Shown: positions 12,230-23,027, counted from the stretch's first letter. The stretch is DNA of 64,000 bases from Acholoe squamosa (GCA_949317995.1 OX439041.1:9684001-9748000), one strand, 5' to 3'. A program made the numbers and translations. Notes: a model not told the origin generated them from the letters alone.

Positions 12230-12729
12230 ACATGCACCTGTTTGATGAAGTGTGAAGCAGGTGGTAGTGAGTGATACACTGGTGTACTCTGCCAAAGGTC
12301 TACTTCTACACTGGTGCACTGTGCCAAAGGCCACCACAGGGGGCAAGGGTTATACCAGCTTGGCATTTCACAGAGAAAACAAGCCACCCTTTCTTAACGC
12401 CTTTGCCTCATCGATCTGTAAAGTATTAGTTTGCAAGTGAATGCCATAAGAATCCACCCCTTCATAATTCTGGAGATTGTGTGGGCATTTTTCCTATTTG
12501 TTCGTCTTCCGTCAAGAATCTATAAACACAACAATAAGATAATGCAATACCTTTTGTTAAAGGCTCCAAAGTACCGAATTCTATTGATATCACTGACTTC
12601 TAGACATTGAAATAAACTCCAAAACCCCAAACACCAACGTGTTTAAACACATTTACTTTTCAAAATGGAATAGATTTGCTCAATCTCATGTGGGCCCCGA
12701 ATTTACAGGTACCAAGCAGGAAAGGTAAC
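12227..12729. other. Short imperfect direct repeat; otherwise nothing seen
   Basis: Two related words, ACACTGGTGTACTCTGCCAA and ACACTGGTGCACTGTGCCAA, near 12270-12330 suggest a local duplication of about 35 bp. No gene recognised. Confidence 0.4.
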
Positions 12730-12860
12730 CAGGAAGGCATTTCTAAAAAATATAATGGTCCATCTAGATCCCGTCAGATGATAGTGAGATCCCTCACTTT
12801 AATGCAATTACAGCCCTGCATCTAGTTAGAGGTTACATGAGTTGATTGTATTCAGTGGCT
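12730..12860. mobile_element. Family H fragment
   Basis: GGAAGGCATTTCTAAAAAAT, GATAGTGAGATCCCTCAC and TTACAGCCCTGCATCTAG match family H copies at 47862-47965 and 52340-52560. Truncated. Confidence 0.6.
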
Positions 12861-13438
12861 AAAATCAACGAATGGATCAATAACTCTTATCTAAGCTCTT
12901 AATACCATGGTTTCAACCTCTATATTAAGTATTTACCTTGAAAAACTATGAATTCTCTATGCGAGTCGGGGCAGACAACGAGGGTGGCCTTCTGCCATAT
13001 TGGATTTTCTGTTTGTCAACACCGTGCAGTCCGCCGAGAAAAACATTCGATTAATTCCATTTATAGAGCATTTGTGTCCTCCTAGTTTTCACAGAACAAA
13101 GAATAGACCTTTTTAATCTTACCAAGGTACAATAGATGATTTGAAGCCTATATTCCCTCAAAATGGCCATAATCCAATAACTTCGTGTTTTCCGTCCGAC
13201 AAGAAAGGTAGTACTTTGTCTATACACCAGACGGCAGGACTGCAGAGGGACAGGAGAGGTTGACACTAAGCCAGAGACGCGGAGCCCGCTGTCTGCTATG
13301 GTAAAGGATACGAGTCAACTCACAGTCATGGTTTGTTTCGGTTTAGTGTCAACTACTGTTCATTCTAGCCGTGGTTAATTGCACCAGTTTTATCCTTAAA
13401 CTTGAATGCAAAAATACGCAAATGACCCATAACCATGG
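12861..13438. other. No recognised feature
   Basis: Low-copy DNA without recognised element, RNA or coding. Confidence 0.4.
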
Positions 13439-13614
13439 TATAATGGTTACTAATGATTGCACTGGTACGACTGCCCTACCACACCATATGTAATTACCGC
13501 ATTAATTGCTGGTCTTATAGAACAGTCATAGTGCAGTTCCTACGATTACACACTCTAGTTTTGAGGGGTCTATATTGTGGTGGACGTGTACCATCTTGAG
13601 AAATGAGTTCCAGA
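13439..13614. mobile_element. Family H element
   Basis: Contains AATGATTGCACTGGTACGAC, ATAGTGCAGTTCCTACGATT, ACACTCTAGTTTTGAGG and GTACCATCTTGAGAAATGAG, the ordered family H words found at 52560-52760. Non-coding. Confidence 0.7.
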
Positions 13615-13905
13615 AAGGTATTATTTTTTTTTATCCTACACTCTGTAGGACCTACCAGGGATCCTTGTAAGACTGAATGGTGTACCACTATACTCTTATT
13701 GCAGTGAAGCAGTGTAGTTTCTACAAGAGGCCCCAGATGGCAGCACCTTTAAGCAAAGTGGCGCAGGGAATTTCCATGAAAATAACAACGATTCTCTGGC
13801 AATTAAAGGACAAGTAGTTCACCGTTATTTCTCCATGAAAATGGATCTCTGGAAAGCTCTAAGGCAAGGGTTCTGCTGCTTTTTCGACGACATTTTTTAT
13901 ATTGT
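13615..13905 (-). mobile_element. Family F element, reverse orientation, with CTCF-like core
   Basis: Reads ACCTACCAGGGATCCTTGTA near the left end and GACGACATTTTTTATATTG at the right, the reverse of the copies at 32637 and 47110. CCCCAGATGGCAGCAC at about 13731 resembles the CTCF core. The middle has duplicated words (GATTCTCTGGCAA and GGATCTCTGGAAA). Confidence 0.75.
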
Positions 13906-14034
13906 AGGTTGTTCTTAGACCTGTGACGTTGGTGGGAGTCTGGTTTATGGCCCTGCTATATTTAGTGTAAGATTAGGATCGTCTCCAAGCCTCCATGGCT
14001 GATGGTATCAACTTCAGAAGTTACCTCTGGGTCT

Positions 14035-14735
14035 TTTATCCTGCAAGGGCTGCTGATGCAGGAGTGCATCATGCTTATTGGTCGTCATGATGCACCAATG
14101 AAGTGCTGGTGAGATCGTCATGATGCACCAATGAAGTGCTGGTGAGATCGTCATGATGCACCAATGAAGTGCTGGTGAGATCGTCATGATGCACCAATGA
14201 AGTGCTGGTGAGATCGTCATGATGCACCAATGAAGTGCTGGTGAGATCGTCATGATGCACCAATGAAGTGCTGGTGAGATCGTCATGATGCACCAATGAA
14301 GTGCTGGTGAGATCGTCATGATGCACCAATGAAGTGCTGGTGAGATCGTCATGATGCACCAATGAAGTGCTGGTGAGATCGTCATAATGCACCAATGAAG
14401 TGCTGGTGAGATCGTCATGATGCACCAATGAAGTGCTGGTGAGATCGTCATGATGCACCAATGAAGTGCTGGTGAGATCGTCATGATGCACCAATGAAGT
14501 GCTGGTGAGATCGTCATGATGCACCAATGAAGTGCTGGTGAGATCGTCATGATGCACCAATGAAGTGCTGGTGAGATCGTCATAATGCACCAATGAAGTG
14601 CTGGTGAGACTGCTTGCAATGACTACATCATAGCATCATGCAGGCCCTCCGGGACCATATCAACCCTGTAAAATCAGCATGATACATGAATGTATCCCTA
14701 GCGAGTTAACGTAGAGTCGTATTCATGCACCCGGA
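14035..14735. mobile_element. Family A element internally expanded by a 33-bp minisatellite
   Basis: Left end GCAAGGGCTGCTGATGCAGG and right part CATCATGCAGGCCCTCCGGG, TCAGCATGATACATGAATG are family A. The central hairpin arm has been amplified (next entry). Confidence 0.85.
14084..14611. repeat. 33-bp minisatellite, 16 nearly identical units
   Basis: Unit GTCATGATGCACCAATGAAG followed by TGCTGGTGAGATC, starting at 14084 and repeating exactly every 33 bp to a last start at 14579. Two units read CATAATG instead of CATGATG. The unit is one arm of the family A hairpin plus GAGATC. Near-identity implies recent amplification. A 201-codon minus-strand frame through it is an artefact of 33 being divisible by 3. 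Confidence 0.97.
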
Positions 14736-14736
14736 G

Positions 14737-14895
14737 GTCTTTGATTTGGCGGCCTCAATTATCCAGTGTTTAAATAGAAGACAGGTGCTTATAGAAGATC
14801 CAGTTTTAGTGCTTAAGAAATGTTTCAACACCCCTTTAAGCCAGGTGCTTATACAAGACAGGCGGTTTTTCAAATACTTTCAGATACGGTACTCA
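14737..14895. mobile_element. Family C fragment
   Basis: ACAGGTGCTTATAGAAGATC, CAGTTTTAGTGCTTAAG, CCAGGTGCTTATACAAGACA and GGCGGTTTTTCAAAT are family C words. Termini lost. Confidence 0.6.
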
Positions 14896-15248
14896 CCATG
14901 GCTGCATTCATGCTTTTCCGAAGGCTCTATAAGCTGAAGTGTGCATCTAAAATAGCATATAACCCAAGGCTTATATACAGGGTTTCACGGAATACTCCAG
15001 GAGGGCTGGGATGTTGCTCCAATGAAGTGTTGATGAGTGGTCTCTCCAGCACTTCCTTGGTGCATCAAGAAGACCAATGGGTACGAGAAGCCAATGCTTT
15101 AAAGGTGACCACAGATGGGGCCGATTCGATCAGTAGTTATGGAAAAGTGGGCCGATCCGATCAGGGACATCAAACATGTTTGATATTGTCAGACTCAATC
15201 AGACATATACACAGACGTCCCCAACCATCCCAGTTGGCCGACTCGGTC
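14896..15248. other. No recognised feature
   Basis: Includes GGGCCGATTCGATCAG and GGGCCGATCCGATCAG as a short direct repeat near 15120-15165. No gene recognised. Confidence 0.4.
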
Positions 15249-15975
15249 GGGCCTGTCTGCGGTCGGCTTTAGTTGCCATTAAATAGTTTGTCTTCTACAG
15301 GGACTGAATTGCTGCTACACACCTCATGAACCTCATGTGTGAAAAACAAGTTGTTCATCAAACATTCATGGCTTGATAAGTCTTACCCAACATTGGGTAC
15401 AGTGAGAGAATTATTGATACTAACCCACTTACTACACTGCTTTACTGCAATATGATTATGGTGGTTCACTGTTCAGTTTTGGGGGTTGCATGGTAGGTTC
15501 AACAGTTACTTCTTCCTTTTATACATTTTCCTTTGAGTTGTACTACTTTATTTGAAATGAATCTTGCTTGATGATATTATATAGAATATAATGGAGTGTC
15601 CCAACCTAACAAAGAGGTCAATGGAATATATGTGAGCTGCAGGTCACTGCATTAGAAGATAGCAGATTGATAATAGTCTGCCGATAAAACAAGAAAGTGC
15701 AGAGATTTAGAAGATATATTGGTCTGTAAACTGAAGATGAAAATTGATTTAAAAAAGAAGCAATCGGCCTGTGTGCTTATCAACAACAGCGTGGGTTGGG
15801 CCTGTCTGTGGTCGACTTTAGTCACCATTAAATAGTTTGTCTTCTACAGTGACTGAATTGCTGCTACACACCTCATGAACCTCATGTGTGAAAAACAAGT
15901 TGTTCATCAAACATTCATGGCCTAATAAGTCTTACCCAACATTGGGTACAGTGAGAGAATTATTGATACTAACCC
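15249..15975. repeat. 177-bp direct repeats flanking a 370-bp spacer
   Basis: 15249-15425 and 15798-15975 are near-identical (GGGCCTGTCTG... to ATTATTGATACTAACCC). After the second copy the last 29 bp (GGTACAGTGAGAGAATTA...) repeats twice more to about 16040. The spacer has a truncated family F end (GTTCACTGTTCAGTTTTGGG) and a block shared with 18650-18918. Solo-LTR logic does not fit: there is no TG...CA structure or primer site. A segmental duplication is more likely. Confidence 0.8.
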
Positions 15976-16170
15976 AAGGGTACAGTGAGAGAATTATTGA
16001 TACTAACCCAAAGGTACAGTGAGAGAATTACGGATACTGATAACTCTGTCCCAGCCTACAGGGTAGAGTGATAAAAATAATTGTGACAGGATTTGCGAAA
16101 AAGGCCCTTAGCGCCTGGTGCATAAAGGTCCCTATTCCCAGTGATAAGTACATGCCAGAAACTTATGGCT

Positions 16171-16322
16171 TGTGATAATTCTGCCACAATTTCCAGGGTA
16201 GAGGGAACTAAAGTTCCTCAAGGCCCTGCTTCAACCTGGGATATAATGTGATAATTCTGCCACAATTTCCAGGGTAGAGGGAACTAAAGTTCCTCAAGGC
16301 CCTGCTTCAACCTGGGATATAA
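16171..16322. repeat. 76-bp tandem duplication, two identical copies
   Basis: TGTGATAATTCTGCCACAAT starts at 16171 and again at 16247; each copy runs to CCTGGGATATAATG. The second copy abuts a family D3 element. Confidence 0.92.
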
Positions 16323-16323
16323 T

Positions 16324-16670
16324 GGTAAAGGTGAACGATGATAAGATTTTGACGACAGTTTCTTCACCAGAGGGGTTTAGACCTGCGAGTGAAGAAACTA
16401 GGAGGCAAAAACTTATCAGAGTTCATCTTAACATTTATTTCCAGCCATAGGTGTTCAATTTCTTTCTTACAAAATAAACCCTTATTCACCTGTCATCAAT
16501 GCGAAAATGTTGACTGCTGCCATCTTGAATGTTTACATACGCGATGGACCTATGACATAATCGTGCGGATTTGGCACTGGTTATTCAACGCAGGGGTGCA
16601 ATACGACGTTCTCGTGCATTGTCAATGGGGCATCAATATTCACCTTGACATAAAGTATGATAGCACTGTG
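16324..16670 (-). mobile_element. Family D3 hairpin-tailed element
   Basis: On the plus strand it begins AATGGTAAAGGTGAACGATG and ends TTCACCTTGACATAA, so AAGGTGAA/TTCACCTT are inverted. The left 110 bp fold as a hairpin (GTTTCTTCACC with GAGTGAAGAAAC). The body has CTGCCATCTTGAATGTTTAC, the reverse of the CAAGATGGC motif shared with D1. Non-coding. Same family as 30356-30716 and 4447-4696. Confidence 0.8.
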
Positions 16671-16910
16671 GGTACTGTCCAAAGGTAGTCAAGGGTACTA
16701 AATTCCTATTCCCAAAGTTGTCATTGAAGTTGCGATTACTGAAATTGGTGAAAGCAGTCTATGATTCACTGACTAGACTGTTTCTTTGAATCATTTTTTT
16801 TTCTGGTAGTAATTGTAATTTGGTAAAGGTTCTCAGTATCAACATCCTACATTGCATGTAAACTATGCATTCACAATATAACTGACTGGAAAGTCGACAT
16901 GAATCTTAAT

Positions 16911-17198
16911 TTTATGTGAATAACTTCTTCCCGTAGAGATAGCATTGCGTGGCCGATCGCCACACCCCCAGTGGCGTAATGTGTGCCTATCCACCACAGC
17001 GGCCGATCCGGTACTGCAGCCTCGTTCCGGGCCCATGTAAACATTCAAAATGGCAGACCGCCGCTCGTACGGGGAACTACTGTATCAGATTTTGCTGATT
17101 TTTCATTATTTAAACCCTATAATAACATAAAATAAATAAAGAACTAAACTCCCCTGGTGTCCTCGGTGGCCGATCCACCCCTCGGGGGGTGTCCCCTG
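16911..17198 (+). mobile_element. Family D1 element, 3-prime hairpin truncated
   Basis: Matches 745-1080 from TTTATGTGAATAACTTCTTC through CAAAATGGC (about 17046) to CCACCCCTCGGGG, then stops before the second hairpin arm. Confidence 0.85.
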
Positions 17199-17199
17199 C

Positions 17200-17230
17200 A
17201 TGGTAGCATGTGCCAGTCACATGCTACCAT
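17200..17230. repeat. Perfect 13-bp hairpin, 5-nt loop
   Basis: ATGGTAGCATGTG (17200-17212), CCAGT, CACATGCTACCAT (17218-17230). It abuts the broken D1 tail and may be an independent foldback or a substitute tail. Confidence 0.9.
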
Positions 17231-17421
17231 CAGATAAATTGATAGGGCTGTATCACCCTACTAACACTGAGGGACTGATGGTAAGATGTTTTGAAAAAGA
17301 GAAAAAGTATTAACATGATCAAATGATAATGATATCCAGGTGCATCTATTTGACTGCATCTGACAAAGATTTAGAGGGCAGCTACTTGCATTGATTTTAC
17401 ATACTCCGTCTGGGTGCAATT

Positions 17422-17725
17422 CACTGAAAACATGGAAGATCCGAAACTAGTCAGCGGTGACCACTTTAGGTCGTCAAGTTGACGATACCTAAAACTACAG
17501 CTTTAGGTAGTCAAAATGATGACTTTAGGTCATCATCCTGACGACCTGAGTCATCAGGATGACAATACTGACAGTACAGAGTCGTCATATTGATGACTCA
17601 GGTCGTCAGGATGATGACTTAAAGTCATCCTTTTGACTACCTAAAGTTGTAGTTTTAGGTATTGTCAACTTGAGGACCTAAAGTGGTCACCACTGACTAG
17701 TTTCAGAACTTCTAGGTTTTCAGTG
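17422..17725. mobile_element. Family G foldback element, arms of about 135 bp
   Basis: Starts CACTGAAAACATGGAAGATC and ends GTTTTCAGTG. The two halves are reverse complements over nearly the whole length (AACTAGTCAGCGGTGACCAC with GTGGTCACCACTGACTAGTT), with a centre near TGACAGTACAGAGTC. The flanks give ATT on both sides, a possible 3-bp duplication. No coding. Confidence 0.9.
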
Positions 17726-18047
17726 ATTTACGGCAATTTGATGTTCTAGATTTGATGGCCAAAAGTCTTAGGAAAGGGGGAATGTCTGGTGGGCGCTGAT
17801 AACATGTGAAATATTGACCTCTTATCTCAAGTTCTTTTTTCTGTCACATGATGGGGAATTTATTGTGAAGATAAGAAGAACGATCAATGACAAGCACATA
17901 TATATATGTCACAGAGGTATGACAGGACCCTAGTAGGACCGCAGGTAATTCCTGGGTTGTTGGTTGAACCATGATGTCTTATGCTGACTTGACTATTAAA
18001 CTCCTTGAAAATAAACTTCAAAATATTTGATATTCAAATCATTTCTA
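17726..18047. other. No recognised feature
   Basis: Spacer between families G and F with no structure that I can name. Confidence 0.4.
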
Positions 18048-18260
18048 CACCGTAAAGAAATGTTGTCAAAAGAATGGTGAACTCCCGCATCGGCCAGAGA
18101 TTCGTTGTTATTTTCTCAGAAATTCCCTGTGCTACTGTGCGTAACTAGTGCCACCTGGGGATTTATTAAAGAAACTACACTGGTTTACTGCAATATGATT
18201 ATGGTGGTTCACTGTTCAGTTTGGGGGGGGGGGTGCATGGTAGGTTCAACAGTTACTTCT
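18048..18260 (+). mobile_element. Family F element
   Basis: TGTTGTCAAAAGAATGGTG, CCAGAGATTCGTTGTTATTT, TGCCACCTGGGG (CTCF-like core in reverse), ACTGGTTTACTGCAATATGA and TAGGTTCAACAGTTACTTCT appear in family order. A G13 run replaces the usual ACAAGGATCC segment. Confidence 0.75.
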
Positions 18261-18649
18261 TAGAGAGTAGCTCACTGATTCAGTGACACTGTAAATTTGG
18301 GTGTGATACATAAGCAAATGGCCACGACCATGGGATTGGCTTCGTGGGATACGCCAGTCTCACCTTGGCGAATACGATGTAAAAATCCCATGGAAGTGGA
18401 CATTTGCATTTATGTCATGGCCGAGCGGGTTAATTTGCTTTAAATAAAGAAAAACAGCTCAGATCTGTTCAAAATCCAAGATGCCGGACACCCATTGCAT
18501 ACAGACACATTGTATTCAATGCCCCCCATTGAATACGGTGGTTCTAGTACTAATCTTTAGTGATGTTCGTATCAGCCATGACATAACAAACACATTTTTT
18601 AGTGTCTACTATTTCATTAAGAAGTGTATGAACAGTTAGGAAAAGTATT
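18261..18649. mobile_element. Insertion absent from the paralogous segment at 15524, with nested hairpins
   Basis: The segment at 15443-15797 is continuous, while its paralogue here is interrupted by about 389 bp. The insert has a stem GCAAATGGCCACGACCATGG (18314-18337) with its partner at 18384-18407, and an inner hairpin (GGATACGCCAG with CTTGGCGAATAC). It also has TCCAAGATGCCGG near 18476, like the D families. Family not assigned. Confidence 0.6.
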
Positions 18650-18918
18650 CATTTTCCTTTGAGTTGTACTACTTTATTTGAAATGAATCTTGCTTGATGA
18701 TATCACCAAGAATATAATGGAGTGTCCCAACCTAACTAAGCGGTCAATGGAATATGTGAGCTGCAGGTTACTGCATTAGAAGATAGCAGATTGATAATAG
18801 TCTGCCGATAAAACAAGAAAGTGCAGAGATTTAGGAGATACATTGGTCTGTAAACTGAAGATGAAAATTGATTTAAAAAAGAAGCAATCGGCCTGTGTGC
18901 TTATCAACAACAGCGTGG
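18650..18918. repeat. Dispersed duplicate of 15524-15797
   Basis: CATTTTCCTTTGAGTTGTAC through CAACAACAGCGTGGGT matches 15524-15797 with a handful of substitutions and small indels. Confidence 0.9.
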
Positions 18919-19192
18919 GTGGGAACTAAAATTTAAGGCGAACCGATGTGCTACAGTGGACCCATTCTTACCCTACTATAATTAGAGATGATCAGCAACT
19001 TTTTGCTAATCCGACAGTTTGCAATATCACAAAAGTATGAAAATAAATCTCGGTTGCATTAGCAAAAATTTGTCCTATCAAAGTCAGTGGAACAAGTGAT
19101 TTAGCAGAAAATTGACCTAACCGATGCAGTAGAGCCTTTAATTAAAAGGTTAGGGAATGTGAGCGGGGTGTTATACACGGCTAGATGCACTG

Positions 19193-19408
19193 GAGGGTGT
19201 TGCTCCTATGGGAAAAGGTAGCACTGGCTAAGAAGTGCCTTTACTGCAGAACTGGTACCTGATAGCACAGCTCTCTCTAATCAAAACAAGGCAAGCTACT
19301 TTTCAGACTAATGTGGTGAGTGCAAGTTGAATGATGAAGCAGAGCGTGACTTGTTTTGAAAAGAGGGCACATACTGACAGCTCTATTTACCATAGGAGCA
19401 ACACCCTC
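19193..19408 (-). mobile_element. Family B element, short copy, CTG target duplication
   Basis: Starts GAGGGTGTTGCTCCTATGGG and ends CCATAGGAGCAACACCCTC. CTG lies on both sides (19190-19192 and 19409-19411). It has the family core in reverse (TTTTCAGACTAATGTGGTGA, AAGCAGAGCGTGAC). Non-coding. Confidence 0.85.
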
Positions 19409-19850
19409 CTGTCCTATTGACACTACTACACCGTGTGAGTAGTAGATGTGACTAGATTGGATCTCACACAAACACAAAGGAGGGGCTGCTAGATGACCGG
19501 CCCAGCCGTGATTATTACACCCAGCCAAGAATCAATGAACACTGCCTTCAGAGCCACACTGCCACTCTCTCTATTACCACCCACCCACTTACACCCTTCA
19601 TACTATACTTAGACCTTCAAATACAGCATGATGTCCAAAGGCTTCATTCAGATCCATTCGTTGTCATAGCTTAGGACCCACTACATTTCGTGTTGTTCAT
19701 TCATACATGCATGAAGACAGGCAATATGCATCAAAACATACTCCAGCCATTTAGTGCAAAGTTATGGGCGTTTCTTGCCTTCTTCCACAGTGCCACCACC
19801 CCAGCAAATTGTCGTGACTCCTCGTCAACCTGTGTGAAGTGGCTTACACA
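19409..19850. other. No recognised feature
   Basis: Low-copy spacer. No element or gene recognised. Confidence 0.4.
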
Positions 19851-20440
19851 TGTCGCTAGATGGAACACGACGTCGCTATAGCACAAGATCACCAGGAATA
19901 GCAATGGTGGTGATCACATGGCCTCACCTCAGATGACGAGGATGGTGATCACTCAGACTCACCAGGGATGGCGACGCGGGTGATCACTCACCTCGCTAGA
20001 TGAAACACGCACCTCGTCATAGCACATGTTCACCAGGGATGGCGAGGATTGTGATCACTCATCCTCACCAGGGATGGCAACATGAGTGATCACTCATCCT
20101 CACCAGGGATGGCGACATGAGTGATCACTCACTTCGCTAGATGAGACGCACACCACGTCATAATACACATTCACCACGGATAGCAAGGATTGTGATCAGT
20201 CACTTCGCTAGATAAAACGCGTACCTCGTGATAGCACAGGTTCACCACAGAGGGTGAGGATCTTGATCACCCACACTCACCAGGGATGGCGACACGAGTG
20301 ATCACTCACCTCGCTAGATGAAACGCGCACCACGTCATAGCGCAGGTTCACCATGGATGGCGAGAGTGGTGATCACTCAGACTCACCAGGGATGGCGACG
20401 CTGGTGATCACTCACCTTGTTAGATGAAAAGCTCATGATC
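19851..20440. repeat. Complex tandem array of TCACCAGGGATGGCGA units
   Basis: Larger units of about 106 bp (CTCGCTAGATGAAACGCGC to GTGATCACTCA) contain one to three smaller units of about 35 bp (CTCACCAGGGATGGCGAC, TGATCACTCA). TGATCACT recurs throughout. Copies differ by deletion or addition of the 35-bp subunit. Confidence 0.85.
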
Positions 20441-20799
20441 ATCGACATTGGTAATCATGCAGCCTCACATCTGCCAGATCAAAGTATGTTTTGCCAGAGA
20501 AGGTATTGCCATATGTATCTTCCCTCTAACCACAGACAAGGTGTTCATGTTGATATTCCCCTATGTATTTTTCCTGTAACCAGAGAAAAGGTGTTTATGG
20601 ATAGTTGCTTTCATTTTAGAGATAACTCTATCTAAATTCAATTGATATTCTCTCTATATAATCTTGTTTGATTCAACTCTGAAGTATTACATGGAAATCA
20701 GTGTGAAACAAAGCACATTTGATACGTATGGGACTTATACTTCATGCCCACACTTCCTAGATAGGCTACATGTTGAACAGTGGTGCTGTCTCAACAACT
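20441..20799. other. No recognised feature
   Basis: Spacer between two arrays. Two short similar phrases (CATATGTATCTTCCCTCTAACCA-like and CTATGTATTTTTCCTGTAACCA-like) suggest a degenerate duplication of about 60 bp near 20505-20600. Confidence 0.4.
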
Positions 20800-21250
20800 T
20801 TGGCAATGGTGGTGATAAGTTGCCACTGTGAGTGAGAGTGAGTGACAGATGATGCAATCCTCAGAGAGCATTGACTTGGAGTGACACAAATTCACGTATT
20901 GAGTGAGACCAATGTTGGCAATGGTGGTGATAAGTCGCCATTTTCAGAGAAGATAAACAAGGAGTGATACACACTCACGCAGTGAGTGAGAGCCATGTGG
21001 CAATGCAGGTGAAAAGTTGCCATTCTGACTGAGAGTTGACAGGCAGTGGCACATACTCACGCAGTGAGTTAGATCCATTTTGGCGATGGTGGTGATAAGT
21101 TACCATGCTTTGTGAGGGATGACAAGGGGTGGCACATACTCACGCAGTGAGTGAGATCATGTTGGCAACTGTTGTGATAAATCGCCATGCCATGTGAGAC
21201 TGACACACAGTGGCGAAAGATGACGCAGTGAGTTATCACTCAGAAAGGAG
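20800..21250. repeat. Tandem array, about 82-bp unit x 5
   Basis: TGGCAATGGTGGTGATAAGT-like starts occur at 20801, 20917, 20998, 21081, 21163 and 21211. Each unit continues with GCCAT and ACTCACGCAGTGAGTGAG, the latter a small hairpin (ACTCAC with GTGAGT). The GGTGGTGAT and TGGCGA words resemble the array at 19851, so the two may share an ancestor. Confidence 0.85.
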
Positions 21251-21533
21251 TCACCATTGATGACCAATCATGGCGACAGATAACGACAATTTGCTGGGAC
21301 AAGTACGGATGGGTAAAGAAAAAAAACCCTTGTTTTTCGTGTTTTTGATGCTGGTTGTGTTGATAATGAAGTTGGGTGCCCCGTTAGAGCTTCTTATAAA
21401 CCTCCTTCTTCCCCTCCCTCACGTGTTATCACATTATCTAGCATGTATGAATTGCTCCTGAACGGCAACATATTGCCTAAATAAATGAAGTTATACCTAT
21501 AAGACATCCCCAGGGTTATAAACTTAATCCACT

Positions 21534-21623
21534 GTGGTCTTTTTCACTGAGGGCGAAGATATCTTCAAAGGGTAACAATATAGGTGAATGTCATTTCCAA
21601 ACTGAACCAGTGAAAAAGACCAC
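21534..21623. repeat. Perfect 16-bp inverted repeats 58 bp apart
   Basis: GTGGTCTTTTTCACTG (21534-21549) and CAGTGAAAAAGACCAC (21608-21623). Probably a very short foldback or MITE remnant. Confidence 0.85.
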
Positions 21624-21784
21624 TGATGTTGGTCCTTACGTGGTATTTTCTCTGTTTTATTTTATTATGATGGTATGGTAACAGAATACCCGTTCTATCC
21701 ATAAATGTTCACAGAGTACTGATATAATGAGGACTGGATGGCCTCCTGACGGAAAAGGCTGATGGCAGATGACAAATTTTAGTC

Positions 21785-21895
21785 AGACTGTAAAAAATAA
21801 TGTCGTCAAAATAACGAAGGATTCCTTGTCCCAATGTTGCCGGAGATCTGTTGTTATTTTCACAGAGGTTGCACTGTATGTTAACACTAGAGTTG
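21785..21895 (+). mobile_element. Family F, 5-prime half
   Basis: ACTGTAAAAAATAATGTCGTC, AAAATAACGAAGGATTCC and CCGGAGATCTGTTGTTATTT, then truncation. Confidence 0.75.
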
Positions 21896-22004
21896 GCTCT
21901 TAAAGGCTTAATACTAATGAGGAGTGTCAAGGGAGAGGGATTAAAATGGGTCTGTGACCTGATTACTGCAATGACACCAATCTCCTCTCTCTATACCCTA
22001 TCAT

Positions 22005-22205
22005 GTAAAAAGATGTCATTGAAATAACGACGGAATCCTCATCCAAAAGTTGCCAGAGATTCATAGAGATTCCTTGTTTATTTGTGTACCACTGTACTGC
22101 CACCTGGGGCTTCTTGTAAAGACTTCACTGGTTCGCTATTATACAATTGCAGTAGTTCACTGTTCAGTTTTACAGGATCCCTGGTAGATCCAACAGTTAT
22201 TTTTA
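22005..22205 (+). mobile_element. Family F element
   Basis: GTAAAAAGATGTCATTGAAA to TAGATCCAACAGTTATTTTTACACTG. Carries TGCCACCTGGGGCTTC (CTCF-like core in reverse) at about 22099. A small plus frame at 22082-22264 lies within it and is not a gene. Confidence 0.8.
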
Positions 22206-23023
22206 CACTGTATACTTCAGATCCCTATGGATCCTCCACTATGGTTATAATGACTCTGAGATAAGCTTTCTTAGTTATAACATGGGAGACATGGGAGTAG
22301 CAGCCATCTTTGATTTCTGCTAAGGCTATCCTGGATCTTTATTGCTAGGGGCTAACTGTTAGACACTAGGAGGTACTATTAAAGAAGGTGTTACCGTCTA
22401 GAGTATGTCTAAGGCCAACAAAGGTAAATGTGTTCCAGGTTAATTGGTGTAAAAATCAAAGAAAGAAGGTCGTTTTATTCCCATAATTTATTTTTTTTAT
22501 CTTAGTCCTGTTATCATACCTAGAAATGAAATGTCTCAATCTTGGACGGCTGCTCATGCTATGACTCAGACGTGACTATTACTGATATATGAAAGAAAAA
22601 ATGAAACCGACTTATATGATTGTGCTCTGTTTTATTAGGTAAATTTGAATTAACAAACTGAAACATACTGTCTTAATTTGGTCTAAATGATCTGATCTTT
22701 ACAAGCCTTTTGTATTCTGATCAAAGCACATGGGTAGAAATACCATCCATAGAGCTGCAGGTTTCTTGGTTGATACCCAGCAGAAGGGTGGTAGACGGCT
22801 CGCGGGTCCGAAAGTCTCTCTCTGCCTCAAATCTCAGACATGTGTATGACAGTGACAAGTTTCTGTGACAGAATCTTTTAGAGGAGATTTCCCTGAGGTC
22901 AGACACAGAGGTCTATACGTACACATTGGTTGTAGTGAAGGGGTTTCCACTTATAACCTGAAGTAACTTTCTTTGAAGGAAATAAGAAACAATCTATTTC
23001 ACTACATATATAGTTAGACTATT

Positions 23024-23027
<4 letters not shown>
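22206..23027. other. No recognised feature
   Basis: AT-rich low-copy DNA. The minus frame at 22721-22906 resembles no family known to me. Confidence 0.4.

Noticed and set aside
14084-14611. CRISPR-like regular array
   Set aside because: Pure tandem repeat with no unique spacers, in animal-type DNA.
14014-14619. 201- and 172-codon minus frames with an 11-residue repeat
   Set aside because: Artefact of the 33-bp array derived from family A.
15249-15975. LTR retrotransposon (177-bp direct repeats)
   Set aside because: No TG...CA ends, primer-binding site, polypurine tract or coding; the spacer is itself made of other repeats.
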